The notes under the pieces are model-generated. The model ran no database searches, was not told where the DNA came from, and saw only the letters and a list, made by a program, of their open reading frames with translations. A stretch of DNA of 64,000 nucleotides from Candidatus Izemoplasmatales bacterium (GTDB lineage: Bacteria; Bacillota_I; Bacilli_A; Izemoplasmatales; Hujiaoplasmataceae). Location: positions 372,001 to 436,000 of the forward strand of contig JBAZNL010000001.1 in the NCBI GenBank assembly GCA_041649275.1, in the 5' to 3' direction. Position 1 is the stretch's first letter. Each line of letters begins with the position of its first letter. The translations under genes were made by a program, and so were the position numbers. Below are positions 32,218 through 40,072 of this stretch, piece by piece.

Positions 32218-33753
32218 TCATTCGTATTCGATCGTTGCCGGCGGCTTCGAGGTGATGTCGTAGAACACGCGGTTGACGCCTCCGACCTCGTTCACGATCC
32301 GACGGCTGACCAGTTCGAGAACCTCGTAGGGAATCCTCGCCCAGTCGGCAGTCATCCCGTCCGCGCTCGTCACGGCGCGGATCGCGACGGCATCGGAATA
32401 GGTCCGCTGGTCGCCCATGACACCGACGGAGCGGACCCCGGGAAGGGCGGTGAAATACTGCCAGACGGACGCGTCGAGTCCGGCGTTCCGGAATTCTTCG
32501 CGGAGGATCGCGTCGCTGTCGCGCACGATCCGGAGCTTTTCCGGGGTGATTGCGCCGACGATCCGGATCGCGAGTCCCGGACCGGGGAACGGCTGGCGGG
32601 CGACGATCTTCTCGGCGATTCCGAGCTCGCGTCCGAGCGCCCGGACCTCGTCCTTGAAGAGCCGGTCGAGCGGCTCGAGCAGCATAAACTTCATGCCTTC
32701 CGGCAATCCGCCCACGTTATGGTGCGACTTGATCGTCTGGGCCGTCTTCGTTCCCGATTCGATCACGTCGGTGTAGAGGGTTCCCTGGCCGAGGAAGGCG
32801 AAGTCACCCGCCGCCGCGGCCGCGGCTTCGAAGACGCGCACGAACTCGGCGCCGATGATCTTGCGTTTCCGCTCGGGATCGACGACGCCGGCGAGCTTCT
32901 CGAGGAAGCGGTCGGATGCGTCGACGCGGACGACGTCGATGCCGTAGGAGTCGCGGAAAGTGGACATGACCTCGTCGCTCTCGCCCTTGCGGAGGAGGCC
33001 GTGATCGACGAAGACGCAGGTGAGCGAGGAACCGATCGCGCGATGGATCAGGACCGCCGCCACCGAGGAATCGACCCCTCCCGAAATGCCCATGAGAACC
33101 CGTTCGCCGGCCGTCTTGAGACGGATCGCGGCGATCGATTCGGCGGCGAAGGCCGCCATCGTCCATCCGGCTTCCGCGCGGCAGACGCCGAAGACGAAGT
33201 TCCGCAGGACGGCCATCCCATGGTCGGTATGCCGGACCTCGGGATGAAACTGGACGCCATAGACGTTTCGTGCTTCATCGGAGACGGCGGCCGGGGTTCC
33301 CGATTCGGAGACGGCGTCGAGCGCGAACCCGGGAGGCAAGGCGGCGACCTCGTCGCCATGGCTCATCCAGACGCTCTGGCGTTCCGGAAGGCCGACGAAC
33401 AGCGCGCCCTTGCGCAGGACGCGGAGTTCCTTCCGTCCGTACTCCTTCGCTCCCGAGGGGTGGACCCGACCGCCGAAGACGTCGGCGATCAGCTGCATCC
33501 CGTAACAGATGCCCAGGACGGGCACGCCGAGGGTGAAGAGATCCGGATCGCAGCGAAACGCGTTTTGCTCGTAGACCGATCGCGGCCCGCCCGAAAGCAC
33601 GATCCCCTTCAACCCAGGCATCGCCTTCAGAGCCGCGGCGGGGACGTCGTACGGATGGAGTTCGGCGTAGACGCCGAGTTCGCGGATGCGGCGGACGATC
33701 AGCTGGTTGTACTGGCTCCCGAAATCGAGCACGACGAGGCGGTCATGTCCCAT
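32218..33753 (-). CDS. guaA: GMP synthase (glutamine-hydrolysing)
   Basis: This enzyme amidates XMP to GMP. The N-terminal class I glutamine amidotransferase domain has the nucleophile in GICYGMQ and His/Glu in VQFHPE. The ATP pyrophosphatase domain has ISGGVDSS. The dimerisation and XMP domain is complete, ending with ITSKPPATIEYE. Length is 511 aa. ATG 33753 follows the guaB stop by 5 nt and has no Shine-Dalgarno match, so its translation probably depends on ribosomes finishing guaB. It is under the guanine riboswitch upstream of guaB. Confidence 0.97.
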   Translation of the reverse strand: MGHDRLVVLDFGSQYNQLIVRRIRELGVYAELHPYDVPAAALKAMPGLKGIVLSGGPRSVYEQNAFRCDPDLFTLGVPVLGICYGMQLIADVFGGRVHPSGAKEYGRKELRVLRKGALFVGLPERQSVWMSHGDEVAALPPGFALDAVSESGTPAAVSDEARNVYGVQFHPEVRHTDHGMAVLRNFVFGVCRAEAGWTMAAFAAESIAAIRLKTAGERVLMGISGGVDSSVAAVLIHRAIGSSLTCVFVDHGLLRKGESDEVMSTFRDSYGIDVVRVDASDRFLEKLAGVVDPERKRKIIGAEFVRVFEAAAAAAGDFAFLGQGTLYTDVIESGTKTAQTIKSHHNVGGLPEGMKFMLLEPLDRLFKDEVRALGRELGIAEKIVARQPFPGPGLAIRIVGAITPEKLRIVRDSDAILREEFRNAGLDASVWQYFTALPGVRSVGVMGDQRTYSDAVAIRAVTSADGMTADWARIPYEVLELVSRRIVNEVGGVNRVFYDITSKPPATIEYE

Positions 33754-33758
33754 GTCGT

Positions 33759-35228
33759 TCACTGGCGCGAGTAGTTCGGCGCTTCCTGGGTGATCTCGAC
33801 GTCGTGGGGGTGGCTTTCCTGCAGGCCGGCGCTCGTGATCCGGATGAATTTCGCATCCGTCTGGAGACTGGCGATCGACGGCGTGCCGCAATAGCCCATG
33901 CCGGAACGCAAGCCGCCGCACAACTGGTAGATCGTGTCGGCGAGATCGCCCTTGTAGGCGACGCGTCCCTCGATGCCTTCCGGGACGAGTTTCTTGGCTT
34001 CCGATACCTTTTCCTGGAAATAGCGGTCGGACGAACCGCGACGCATGGCTGCGAGCGACCCCATCCCGACGTAGACCTTGAAGCGGCGACCCTGATAGAT
34101 GACTTCCTCGCCCGGAGATTCCCTGCATCCGGCGAGCAGCGATCCGAGCATGACGGTGTCGGCGCCGGCCGCGATCGCCTTGACGATGTCGCCGGAAAAC
34201 TTGATTCCGCCGTCGGCGATCAGCGGCACGCCGCGCGGACGGCAGTAGGCGGCGACATCCTGGATCGCGGTGATCTGCGGAACGCCGACGCCGGCGACGA
34301 CGCGCGTCGTGCAGATGGATCCGGGCCCGATGCCGACCTTGACGCAGTCGACGCCCGCCTCGACGAGCGCCTGCGCGCCCTCGGCGGTGACGACGTTGCC
34401 GGCGATCAGGGAGAGCGTGGGATAGGCCACGCGGATCTTCCGGACGAGCCCGACGACGTTCGCCGAGTGTCCGTGGGCGGAATCGACGGTGATCGCGTCG
34501 ACCCCGGCGGCGACGAGCAGGTCGACGCGCGCCATCACGTCGCCGGACACGCCGACGGCGGCACCGACGCGGAGCCGTCCCTTCTCGTCCTTGCAGGCGT
34601 TGGGATAGTTGATGACGTTGTCGATGTCCTTCGACGTGATGAGGCCCATGAGACGGAAGCGGTCGTCGACGATCGGCAGTTTCTCGATGCGATGCTTCCA
34701 GAGAATCGCCTTCGCCTCTTCGAGGCTGGTTCCGACCTTCGCCGTCACCAGTTTCTCCTTGGTCATGATTTCAGCGACCGGCGTGTCGTCGACCTTGAGG
34801 TACTTGAGGTCGCGGTTCGTGACGATCCCGAGCAGAATCCCGTTTTCGTCGACGACGGGCAGGCCGCCGATCTTGTAGTTGCGGAGCATCGCTTCCGCCT
34901 CGCGCGTCGTCTTGTCCGGGGAGAGGGTGATGGGGTCGATGATCATGCCGGACTCCGATCGTTTGACGAGGTCCACCTGACGGGCCTGCTCCTTGGCGGA
35001 CATGTTCTTGTGGATGAACCCGAGCCCGCCCTCGCGTGCCATCGCGATCGCCATCTCGTATTCCGTGACGGTATCCATCGCCGCCGACAGGATCGGGATG
35101 TTGAGCGCGATCCGGTTCGTCAGCCTGGTCTTGAGCGAGACGTCGGCGGGAAGAACTTCGGATTTCTGCGGGATCAGCAGGATGTCGTCGAAGGTCAGTC
35201 CGGTGCGTACTTCGGATGTCTGGATCAT
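33759..35228 (-). CDS. guaB: IMP dehydrogenase
   Basis: This enzyme oxidises IMP to XMP with NAD, the committed step to GMP. The protein starts with the barrel segment LTFDDILLIPQKSEVLP. Two CBS domains follow at about residues 95-205, then the catalytic loop GIGPGSICTTR (Cys nucleophile) and the flap region around GMGSLAAM and EGIEGRV. ATG 35228 has GGGGGA 7 nt upstream and gives 489 aa, the standard size. A 5' leader of about 160 nt carries a guanine riboswitch and terminator. It forms an operon with guaA. Confidence 0.97.
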   Translation of the reverse strand: MIQTSEVRTGLTFDDILLIPQKSEVLPADVSLKTRLTNRIALNIPILSAAMDTVTEYEMAIAMAREGGLGFIHKNMSAKEQARQVDLVKRSESGMIIDPITLSPDKTTREAEAMLRNYKIGGLPVVDENGILLGIVTNRDLKYLKVDDTPVAEIMTKEKLVTAKVGTSLEEAKAILWKHRIEKLPIVDDRFRLMGLITSKDIDNVINYPNACKDEKGRLRVGAAVGVSGDVMARVDLLVAAGVDAITVDSAHGHSANVVGLVRKIRVAYPTLSLIAGNVVTAEGAQALVEAGVDCVKVGIGPGSICTTRVVAGVGVPQITAIQDVAAYCRPRGVPLIADGGIKFSGDIVKAIAAGADTVMLGSLLAGCRESPGEEVIYQGRRFKVYVGMGSLAAMRRGSSDRYFQEKVSEAKKLVPEGIEGRVAYKGDLADTIYQLCGGLRSGMGYCGTPSIASLQTDAKFIRITSAGLQESHPHDVEITQEAPNYSRQ

Positions 35229-35256
35229 GTCGTTTCCCCCTTGGATGAATCTTGGA

Positions 35257-35291
35257 TAAAAAGAAAGGCATGCGTCGGCGCGACGCATGCC
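35257..35291 (-). terminator. Riboswitch-linked intrinsic terminator upstream of guaB
   Basis: On the minus strand GGCATGCGTCG / CGACGCATGCC, an 11-bp stem with a 3-nt loop, is followed by TTTCTTTTT. It lies between the aptamer and the guaB ribosome site, so it is the likely expression platform. Confidence 0.88.
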
Positions 35292-35320
35292 GGGGGTGCG
35301 GAAAGGATTCCGTCCGGATG

Positions 35321-35384
35321 CCGTAGTGCCTGCATTTGCGGTGAGGCGTAGAGACGTCCGGCCCTTATCGCCGGACTTATACGG
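35321..35384 (-). promoter_or_regulatory. Guanine (purine-class) riboswitch aptamer
   Basis: The minus strand folds as the purine aptamer. P1 is CCGTA / TACGG, P2 is TCCGGC / GCCGGA with loop GATAAGG, and P3 is GCCT / AGGC with loop ACCGCAAAT. Junctions are TAAG (J1/2), GTCTCTAC (J2/3) and AC (J3/1). By xpt numbering it has U22, U47, U51, A52 and C74, and C74 means guanine rather than adenine. Changes from consensus include a G-C pair in place of U25-A45 and GATAAGG in place of GATATGG in loop 2. Ligand binding should stop guaBA transcription at the downstream terminator. Confidence 0.9.
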
Positions 35385-35393
35385 TTTGATGGT

Positions 35394-35422
35394 ATTCTAT
35401 CGCAAATCGGCGGTTTTGTAAA
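35394..35422 (-). promoter_or_regulatory. Promoter of the riboswitch-guaB-guaA operon
   Basis: On the minus strand: TTTACA (35417-35422), 17-bp spacer, TAGAAT (35394-35399). The predicted start site falls just before the aptamer. Confidence 0.7.
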
Positions 35423-35442
35423 TCGAATTCGGATGAAGGCGT

Positions 35443-36366
35443 TCAGGCGTCGATCTCGTTTTGAAGCGGCTCGCCATCGAGGCGCCGGCGGATGTTCGTA
35501 TGCAGGATCGCAACGATGCGCGACCAGATGAAGGGACTCGAGGAAGCGTTGTGCGGGGTGATGAAGACGTTCGGCAGACGCCAGAGCGGATGATCCGGCG
35601 GGAGCGGTTCGGGAGTCGTGACGTCGAGCGCGGCTCCGCGGATGCGACGATCGCGAAGCGTTTTGAAGAGCGCATCCTGATCGATCGTTTCACCGCGTCC
35701 CACGTTCACGAAGAGCGCATCGGGCTTCATCAGGGCGAACTCGCCCGTTCCGATCAGTCCCGCCGTCCGCTCGTTCAACGGCAGGGCGGCGATGACATAA
35801 TCACTTTCCTGAAGCAGACGTTCGAATCCGAGCCGATCATGGACGATCTCATCGAAACCGCTCGCCGGCGCGCTTTTCCGGCGATAGCCGATGACCGTTG
35901 CGCCGAATGCCTTCATGCGCGTCGCGATCGCCGAGCCGATCGATCCGGCCCCGACAATCCCGACTGCCGAACCATGGATTTCGGGCAGGTGCCGCACGGG
36001 TTCCCATCGTCCTTCCCGCATCGCCTCGAGGTCGTGGCGGACGCCGCGGTTGAACAGGAGGATCTTGGCGAAGATGTCCTCGGCGATCGAGACATGGAAG
36101 ACGTCCTTCAGATTCGTGACGACGACCCCCCGGCGATGAAGGTACGCTATGTCGGCGGCGTCGTATCCCGCCATCAGGATCTGGACCCACGAGAGCGAGC
36201 GATAGCGTTCGAGACGGGATGGAACGGCGAATCCGGGGTGGCAGAAGACCGCGTCGACGTCCGAAACCGCATCGGGATCTTCGACGAAAAGGACGTCCGG
36301 AAAGGCTTCCCGAAGGTCGTCGGCGTGTTTCTGGGTGACCATGCGGGGATCGAGCAGGATCGTCAT
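35443..36366 (-). CDS. D-2-hydroxyacid dehydrogenase family protein
   Basis: An NAD(P)-dependent oxidoreductase that reduces 2-keto acids to D-2-hydroxy acids or the reverse. The Rossmann motif is GAGSIGSAIA, and the catalytic residues are Arg in VNVGRGE, Glu in TPEPLP and His in ITPHNAS. Length is 307 aa, with a somewhat short N-terminal domain. AGGAGGACAAGG precedes ATG 36366. It follows the GGDEF/HD-GYP gene by 55 nt containing a small stem-loop, so it may be cotranscribed with it. Substrate is unknown. Confidence 0.88.
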   Translation of the reverse strand: MTILLDPRMVTQKHADDLREAFPDVLFVEDPDAVSDVDAVFCHPGFAVPSRLERYRSLSWVQILMAGYDAADIAYLHRRGVVVTNLKDVFHVSIAEDIFAKILLFNRGVRHDLEAMREGRWEPVRHLPEIHGSAVGIVGAGSIGSAIATRMKAFGATVIGYRRKSAPASGFDEIVHDRLGFERLLQESDYVIAALPLNERTAGLIGTGEFALMKPDALFVNVGRGETIDQDALFKTLRDRRIRGAALDVTTPEPLPPDHPLWRLPNVFITPHNASSSPFIWSRIVAILHTNIRRRLDGEPLQNEIDA

Positions 36367-36421
36367 CCTTGTCCTCCTGGAATGGAATCGGTCTCTCCCC
36401 GAAAGGGGAAGAGGTGATCGG

Positions 36422-38590
36422 TCAGGACTTTTCCGGCGCAAGGCGCGGGACGACGTCGGCGACGAAGGCGCGCACGACGTCGAAGTCGAACTGGGTTCCG
36501 GCATTCTTCTTGAGTTCCTTGACCGCATCGGCGAAGGGGCGGGCGGCGCGCCACGGCTGGACGCGGATCATGGCGTCGAACGCCTCGGCGACGGCGATGA
36601 TGCGCGCCTTGATGGGGATCTCGTTCTGCTTCAGCCCCTGCGGGTAGCCGGTTCCGTCGATCCGTTCATGATGATGAAGGATCGCCTTTCCGACGCCTGA
36701 GAAGATCTCGACGGTGTCGAGGATGCGATAGCCGATCTCGGCATGTCGCGCGATCTCCTCGCGCTCGACGGGAAGCAGCCCTTCGGGTTTTGTCAGCAGG
36801 GAGGAGTCGATCCCGATCTTCCCGATGTCGTGGAGCGCGCCAGCCAGTTCGAGTTCCTCGACGTCGAGCGGACTCATGCCGAGCGCGGTGCCGGTCAGGC
36901 GGCACAGGCGCGCGACGGCATCGGAGTGGTCCCGCTCCCCGGGAATCGCCGCGAACAGGTCGTGCTTGATCCGATAGAGGAGATCCGATTTGAACCGCTG
37001 GCGGTCGAAGACCTTCTGCCGGTACATCATGTCCTCGGCGAACTTGTAGATTTCGTCGAACTTGTCGTCGATCCGGGTCTTCGTCTTCATCCCGAGCGAT
37101 ACCGAGAGCAGGCCGTGGTTTGACGACGTGGCCGAGATGCGCGACTCGAGTTCCGCGATCCACGCGCGTCCGCGATTCTCATCGGTGTTCGCGAGGATCA
37201 TGATGAATTCGTCGCCGCCCACGCGGGCGAGCATGTCGTGACTGCGGATCGTCCTTTTCAGGATGTCGGCGAAGGTGATCAGGAGCCGGTCGCCGGCCGC
37301 GTGGCCGAAGACGTCGTTCGTGAACTTGAGGCCGTTCACGTCGGCGAAGACCATCGTCACCGGGAGGTTTTCGGGACGGTTGAACGTCTCGTAGTTCTCG
37401 ACGAAGTAGCGGCGGTTGTTCAAGCCGGTGAGCTGGTCGTTGTAGCTCAGATAGAGGATCTCGGCCTCGGCCTTCTTGCGGTTGTCGATGTTGCGGCTGA
37501 CGCCGACCATCTCGATCTCGCCGATCTCGTTGTGGCGCAGGCGCGTCGACATCTCGATCCAGACGGTGCTTCCGTCCTTGCAGAGCTGCTTGGCCTCGGT
37601 GATCACGCTCTCGTCGGATCCGTTCTCGCGGAAGGACCGGATGTCGGCGAACAGCGTCTTGCGGACGCTTTCGACGTCGTCGGGGCTGATCGTTTCGAAG
37701 AACGACTGCGTCATCGCCTCTTCGGACGAATACCCGCGGAGGCGCGTGACGGCGGGCGACGTGTAGGTGATGCGGTCCTGGGTGACGTTGTAGACCCAGA
37801 CGACGTCGGAGTTGAACTCCGTGAGCATGCGGTATTTCTCCTCGCTCTTGCGGACGAGATCGTCGGCGTTCTTCTGGCGGGTGATGTCGTTGATCGCGAG
37901 CATCGTCGCCGGCACGTTCTCGAAGTCGATCGAGGAAGCGGAGACGAGCGACCAGAAGGGATTCCCGTCGCTGTCGATCAAACCGATCTCGTAATTGGAG
38001 ACGAACCCCTGCTTCTCCAGTTTGTCCAGGAGGTTGATGCGATCCTCCCGCCGCTGGTACATGTGGATCAGCGGCGTGCCGATCAGGCGCTTGGACATGA
38101 AGCGATAATGGGTCATCGCCGCCCGATTCGCATAGCGGATCATGCCGTCGCTCTTGCGGACGATCAGGACCGGCATCGGCGCCTTCTCGATCATCTCGCG
38201 ATAGACGCGCTCGCTTTTCGCGAGCGTCAGGAGGGTCGCGTCGATGTCGGAGACGTCACGGATGACGGCGGTCACTTCCTCCTTGCCCTCGATCGGATTC
38301 AGACGCGCCTCGTAATGGCGCATCCCGTACGGCAACTCGAGATCGTACTCGACCCGCGTGCGTTTGTGCGACGCAAGACATTCGCAAACGCCGTTCATGA
38401 TGGCTTCGGCGGTCGCGACGGGCAGGATCGATCGGATATTGGTGCCGACGCGCGCCTGGTCGTCATAGACGGGTGCGCCCGGCTCATACCTCATGTCGAG
38501 GACGGTCCCGTCAACGGATATGATGAAATAGAGGTCGGGCACCGAGTAGAGATATTGCTGAAGCAACGCGTATTCGGCTTTCTTCTCCAT
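36422..38590 (-). CDS. PAS-GGDEF-HD-GYP protein (putative c-di-GMP cyclase and phosphodiesterase)
   Basis: A 722-aa cytoplasmic signalling protein. Three PAS-type sensor domains occupy about residues 10-115, 125-240 and 245-370. The GGDEF domain has the intact active motif GGDEF (near residue 460) preceded at 5 residues by RSHD, a complete inhibitory I-site. A full HD-GYP domain follows (HDIGK, then HHHERIDGTGYP). It could thus make and degrade cyclic dinucleotides. ATG 38590 has GAGG 9 nt upstream. It has its own promoter. No flavin or heme ligand in the PAS domains can be named. Confidence 0.92.
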   Translation of the reverse strand: MEKKAEYALLQQYLYSVPDLYFIISVDGTVLDMRYEPGAPVYDDQARVGTNIRSILPVATAEAIMNGVCECLASHKRTRVEYDLELPYGMRHYEARLNPIEGKEEVTAVIRDVSDIDATLLTLAKSERVYREMIEKAPMPVLIVRKSDGMIRYANRAAMTHYRFMSKRLIGTPLIHMYQRREDRINLLDKLEKQGFVSNYEIGLIDSDGNPFWSLVSASSIDFENVPATMLAINDITRQKNADDLVRKSEEKYRMLTEFNSDVVWVYNVTQDRITYTSPAVTRLRGYSSEEAMTQSFFETISPDDVESVRKTLFADIRSFRENGSDESVITEAKQLCKDGSTVWIEMSTRLRHNEIGEIEMVGVSRNIDNRKKAEAEILYLSYNDQLTGLNNRRYFVENYETFNRPENLPVTMVFADVNGLKFTNDVFGHAAGDRLLITFADILKRTIRSHDMLARVGGDEFIMILANTDENRGRAWIAELESRISATSSNHGLLSVSLGMKTKTRIDDKFDEIYKFAEDMMYRQKVFDRQRFKSDLLYRIKHDLFAAIPGERDHSDAVARLCRLTGTALGMSPLDVEELELAGALHDIGKIGIDSSLLTKPEGLLPVEREEIARHAEIGYRILDTVEIFSGVGKAILHHHERIDGTGYPQGLKQNEIPIKARIIAVAEAFDAMIRVQPWRAARPFADAVKELKKNAGTQFDFDVVRAFVADVVPRLAPEKS

Positions 38591-38635
38591 GGAACGCACC
38601 TCGATTCTTGGGAAAACGGTCGTTTCTCCAGAAGC

Positions 38636-38664
38636 ATTGTATCACGATCAGTGAATGTTGACAA
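38636..38664 (-). promoter_or_regulatory. Promoter of the PAS-GGDEF-HD-GYP gene
   Basis: On the minus strand: TTGTCA (38659-38664), 17-bp spacer, TACAAT (38636-38641) with extended TG. Confidence 0.7.
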
Positions 38665-38683
38665 CACGAAATAGAATGATGTA

Positions 38684-39121
38684 TCAATCGAAATAGGCGG
38701 ACAGGAAGGTGACGCGCTGGTCCTGTTCATACGTGCGAACCTTCATGACCGCGAATCGGTCAGCCTCGATTCCCGGAAGACGCATCACGTCGACGACTTC
38801 GCACACCATCCGGACCCGGGCGCCGCGGATCAGAATCGCGGTGCCGGTGCGGTCGATCGCGACGCCCCGATACTTCTCGGTCGCCCCGCTATGCCCTTCG
38901 CCGAGGCGACGGGCGACGTCTTCCTGCCCTTCCGCAAGCGCGCTGACGCCGACGACGTCGCCGACGGCGAGCGCCGCGCCGGTCCGGCTCTGCGCTCCAA
39001 GAAGCATCGAGATGCGGTCGTAGTCGAGCATCTGCGCCCAGGCGCAGCACATGCCGTAGTCGATTCCGTCCTTGCGGAATCCGACGATGTTGCACCCGGC
39101 ATTGAACGCATGCAGGCTCAT
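38684..39121 (-). CDS. Flavin-reductase-like domain protein
   Basis: A 145-aa soluble protein whose layout fits the FMN-binding flavin-reductase-like fold: NAGCNIVGFRKDGIDYGMCCAWAQ, then DRISMLLGAQSRTG (quoted in parts), VVGVSALAEGQ and FAVMKVRTYEQDQ. It probably binds FMN; whether it reduces free flavin or is a small flavoprotein is open. ATG 39121 has GGGGAGGG about 10 nt upstream; ATG 39163 would overlap the AbrB-like gene. It follows that gene by 25 nt and is likely cotranscribed. Confidence 0.75.
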   Translation of the reverse strand: MSLHAFNAGCNIVGFRKDGIDYGMCCAWAQMLDYDRISMLLGAQSRTGAALAVGDVVGVSALAEGQEDVARRLGEGHSGATEKYRGVAIDRTGTAILIRGARVRMVCEVVDVMRLPGIEADRFAVMKVRTYEQDQRVTFLSAYFD

Positions 39122-39146
39122 CGGGAGTCCCTCCCCAGACACGGAG

Positions 39147-39419
39147 TCATTTGCGGATGTCATGGGTCGCGTCGATCATCGTCTCGTCCTCGCCCGGATC
39201 GGAAGGGCCCTCGGCGTACTTGTCGGGCATTCCCGACCGGACGGGAAGGTCGCGCTCAAGCGCGATCGCATGCGCCCTGCGATAGACGGTGACCGGTTCG
39301 ATCACGATCGCGCCGTCGACGAGCCTGACGTCGAGGGTATCTCCCTCGGCGAGGCCGAGACCGACGACGATCTCCTTCGGAATGGTGATCTGCGCCTTTT
39401 TTCTAAGTTCGATGATCAT
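39147..39419 (-). CDS. AbrB/MazE/SpoVT-family DNA-binding protein
   Basis: A 90-aa protein. Residues 1-45 form a swapped-hairpin AbrB domain (MIIELRKKAQITIPKEI, then GLAEGDTLDVRLVDGAIVIEP). The acidic C-terminal half may bind a partner. GGGGTGA precedes ATG 39419. No toxin-like gene is adjacent, so a regulator is more likely than an antitoxin, with the flavin-reductase-like gene downstream in the same operon. Its promoter is back to back with that of the NTF2-SDR-RsmH operon, so it may control both. Confidence 0.85.
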   Translation of the reverse strand: MIIELRKKAQITIPKEIVVGLGLAEGDTLDVRLVDGAIVIEPVTVYRRAHAIALERDLPVRSGMPDKYAEGPSDPGEDETMIDATHDIRK

Positions 39420-39458
39420 GGTCTTCACCCCGGTGGGAAATTCATACTTTCCAACCGC

Positions 39459-39487
39459 ATTATAGCATCTGGAAGCGATGCGGGCAA
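39459..39487 (-). promoter_or_regulatory. Promoter of the AbrB-flavin reductase operon
   Basis: On the minus strand: TTGCCC (39482-39487), 17-bp spacer, TATAAT (39459-39464) with extended TG. Confidence 0.65.
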
Positions 39488-39513
39488 GGCATCCGTCGAA
39501 AAAATCGGATGGC

Positions 39514-39542
39514 TTGTCTCGAATGCGTCGATGTGATATAGT
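39514..39542 (+). promoter_or_regulatory. Promoter of the NTF2-SDR-RsmH operon
   Basis: TTGTCT (39514-39519), 17-bp spacer, TATAGT (39537-39542) with extended TG. Its -35 is only 26 bp from the divergent -35. Confidence 0.65.
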
Positions 39543-39597
39543 AGGGGGCGACGCATCCGCATGTGGATAAGAGGGTGCGGGAGAGGATGTGCACGCC

Positions 39598-40059
39598 ATG
39601 CCGAACCCCGAATCGACCGATCGGCCGCTGCCGCTCACGAAGGAGATCGTCCTGGTCCAGTGGGCGAAGACATACAACCCCGAAGGGAAGCCGGACTGGT
39701 CCCACATCTTTCCCTATTACCATCCGGAGATCGTGTTCCGGGATTCGATCCAGCGCATCGAAGGCATCGATGCCTTCCGGGCGATGTGCGATCGCCTGAC
39801 CCGCCGATGCCGGCAGCTCCGCATGGATCTGCATCACGTCACGCAAGAAAAGGACGTCATCCTCTTCGACTGGACGATGACGATGGTCTTCCGCCGTTCC
39901 CCGAGCACGCCCATCCACGGCTGCACCCGACTCACGCTTCATCCCGACGGCCGCATCGCCGAACAGCGCGACTACTACGACCTCTGGGGCGACATCTACG
40001 ACGGCATCCCCGGATGGCGCCGCTTCTACCGCTGGTTCATGCGCAAGGTCTTCGGATGA
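39598..40059 (+). CDS. NTF2-like / SnoaL-like protein
   Basis: A 153-aa soluble protein with the NTF2 cone-fold layout: helices (WAKTYNPEGKPDWSHIFPYY, first half) and then strands ending with WTMTMVF, GCTRLTLHPDGRIAEQRDYY and DLWGDIYDGIPGWRRFY. Relatives are small-molecule isomerases or ligand-binding proteins; they are often encoded next to SDR enzymes, as here. ATG 39598 has AGAGG 10 nt upstream. The SDR gene starts 13 nt downstream. The reaction is unknown. Confidence 0.8.
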   Translation: MPNPESTDRPLPLTKEIVLVQWAKTYNPEGKPDWSHIFPYYHPEIVFRDSIQRIEGIDAFRAMCDRLTRRCRQLRMDLHHVTQEKDVILFDWTMTMVFRRSPSTPIHGCTRLTLHPDGRIAEQRDYYDLWGDIYDGIPGWRRFYRWFMRKVFG

Positions 40060-40072
40060 GGAGAAACCCGAC

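Noticed and set aside
35321..35384. Adenine riboswitch
   Set aside because: The J3/1 base that pairs with the ligand is C (position 74), which selects guanine; adenine aptamers have U.
39147..39419. MazE-type antitoxin of a toxin-antitoxin pair
   Set aside because: The gene that follows encodes a flavin-reductase-like protein, not a toxin, and none lies upstream on the same strand.
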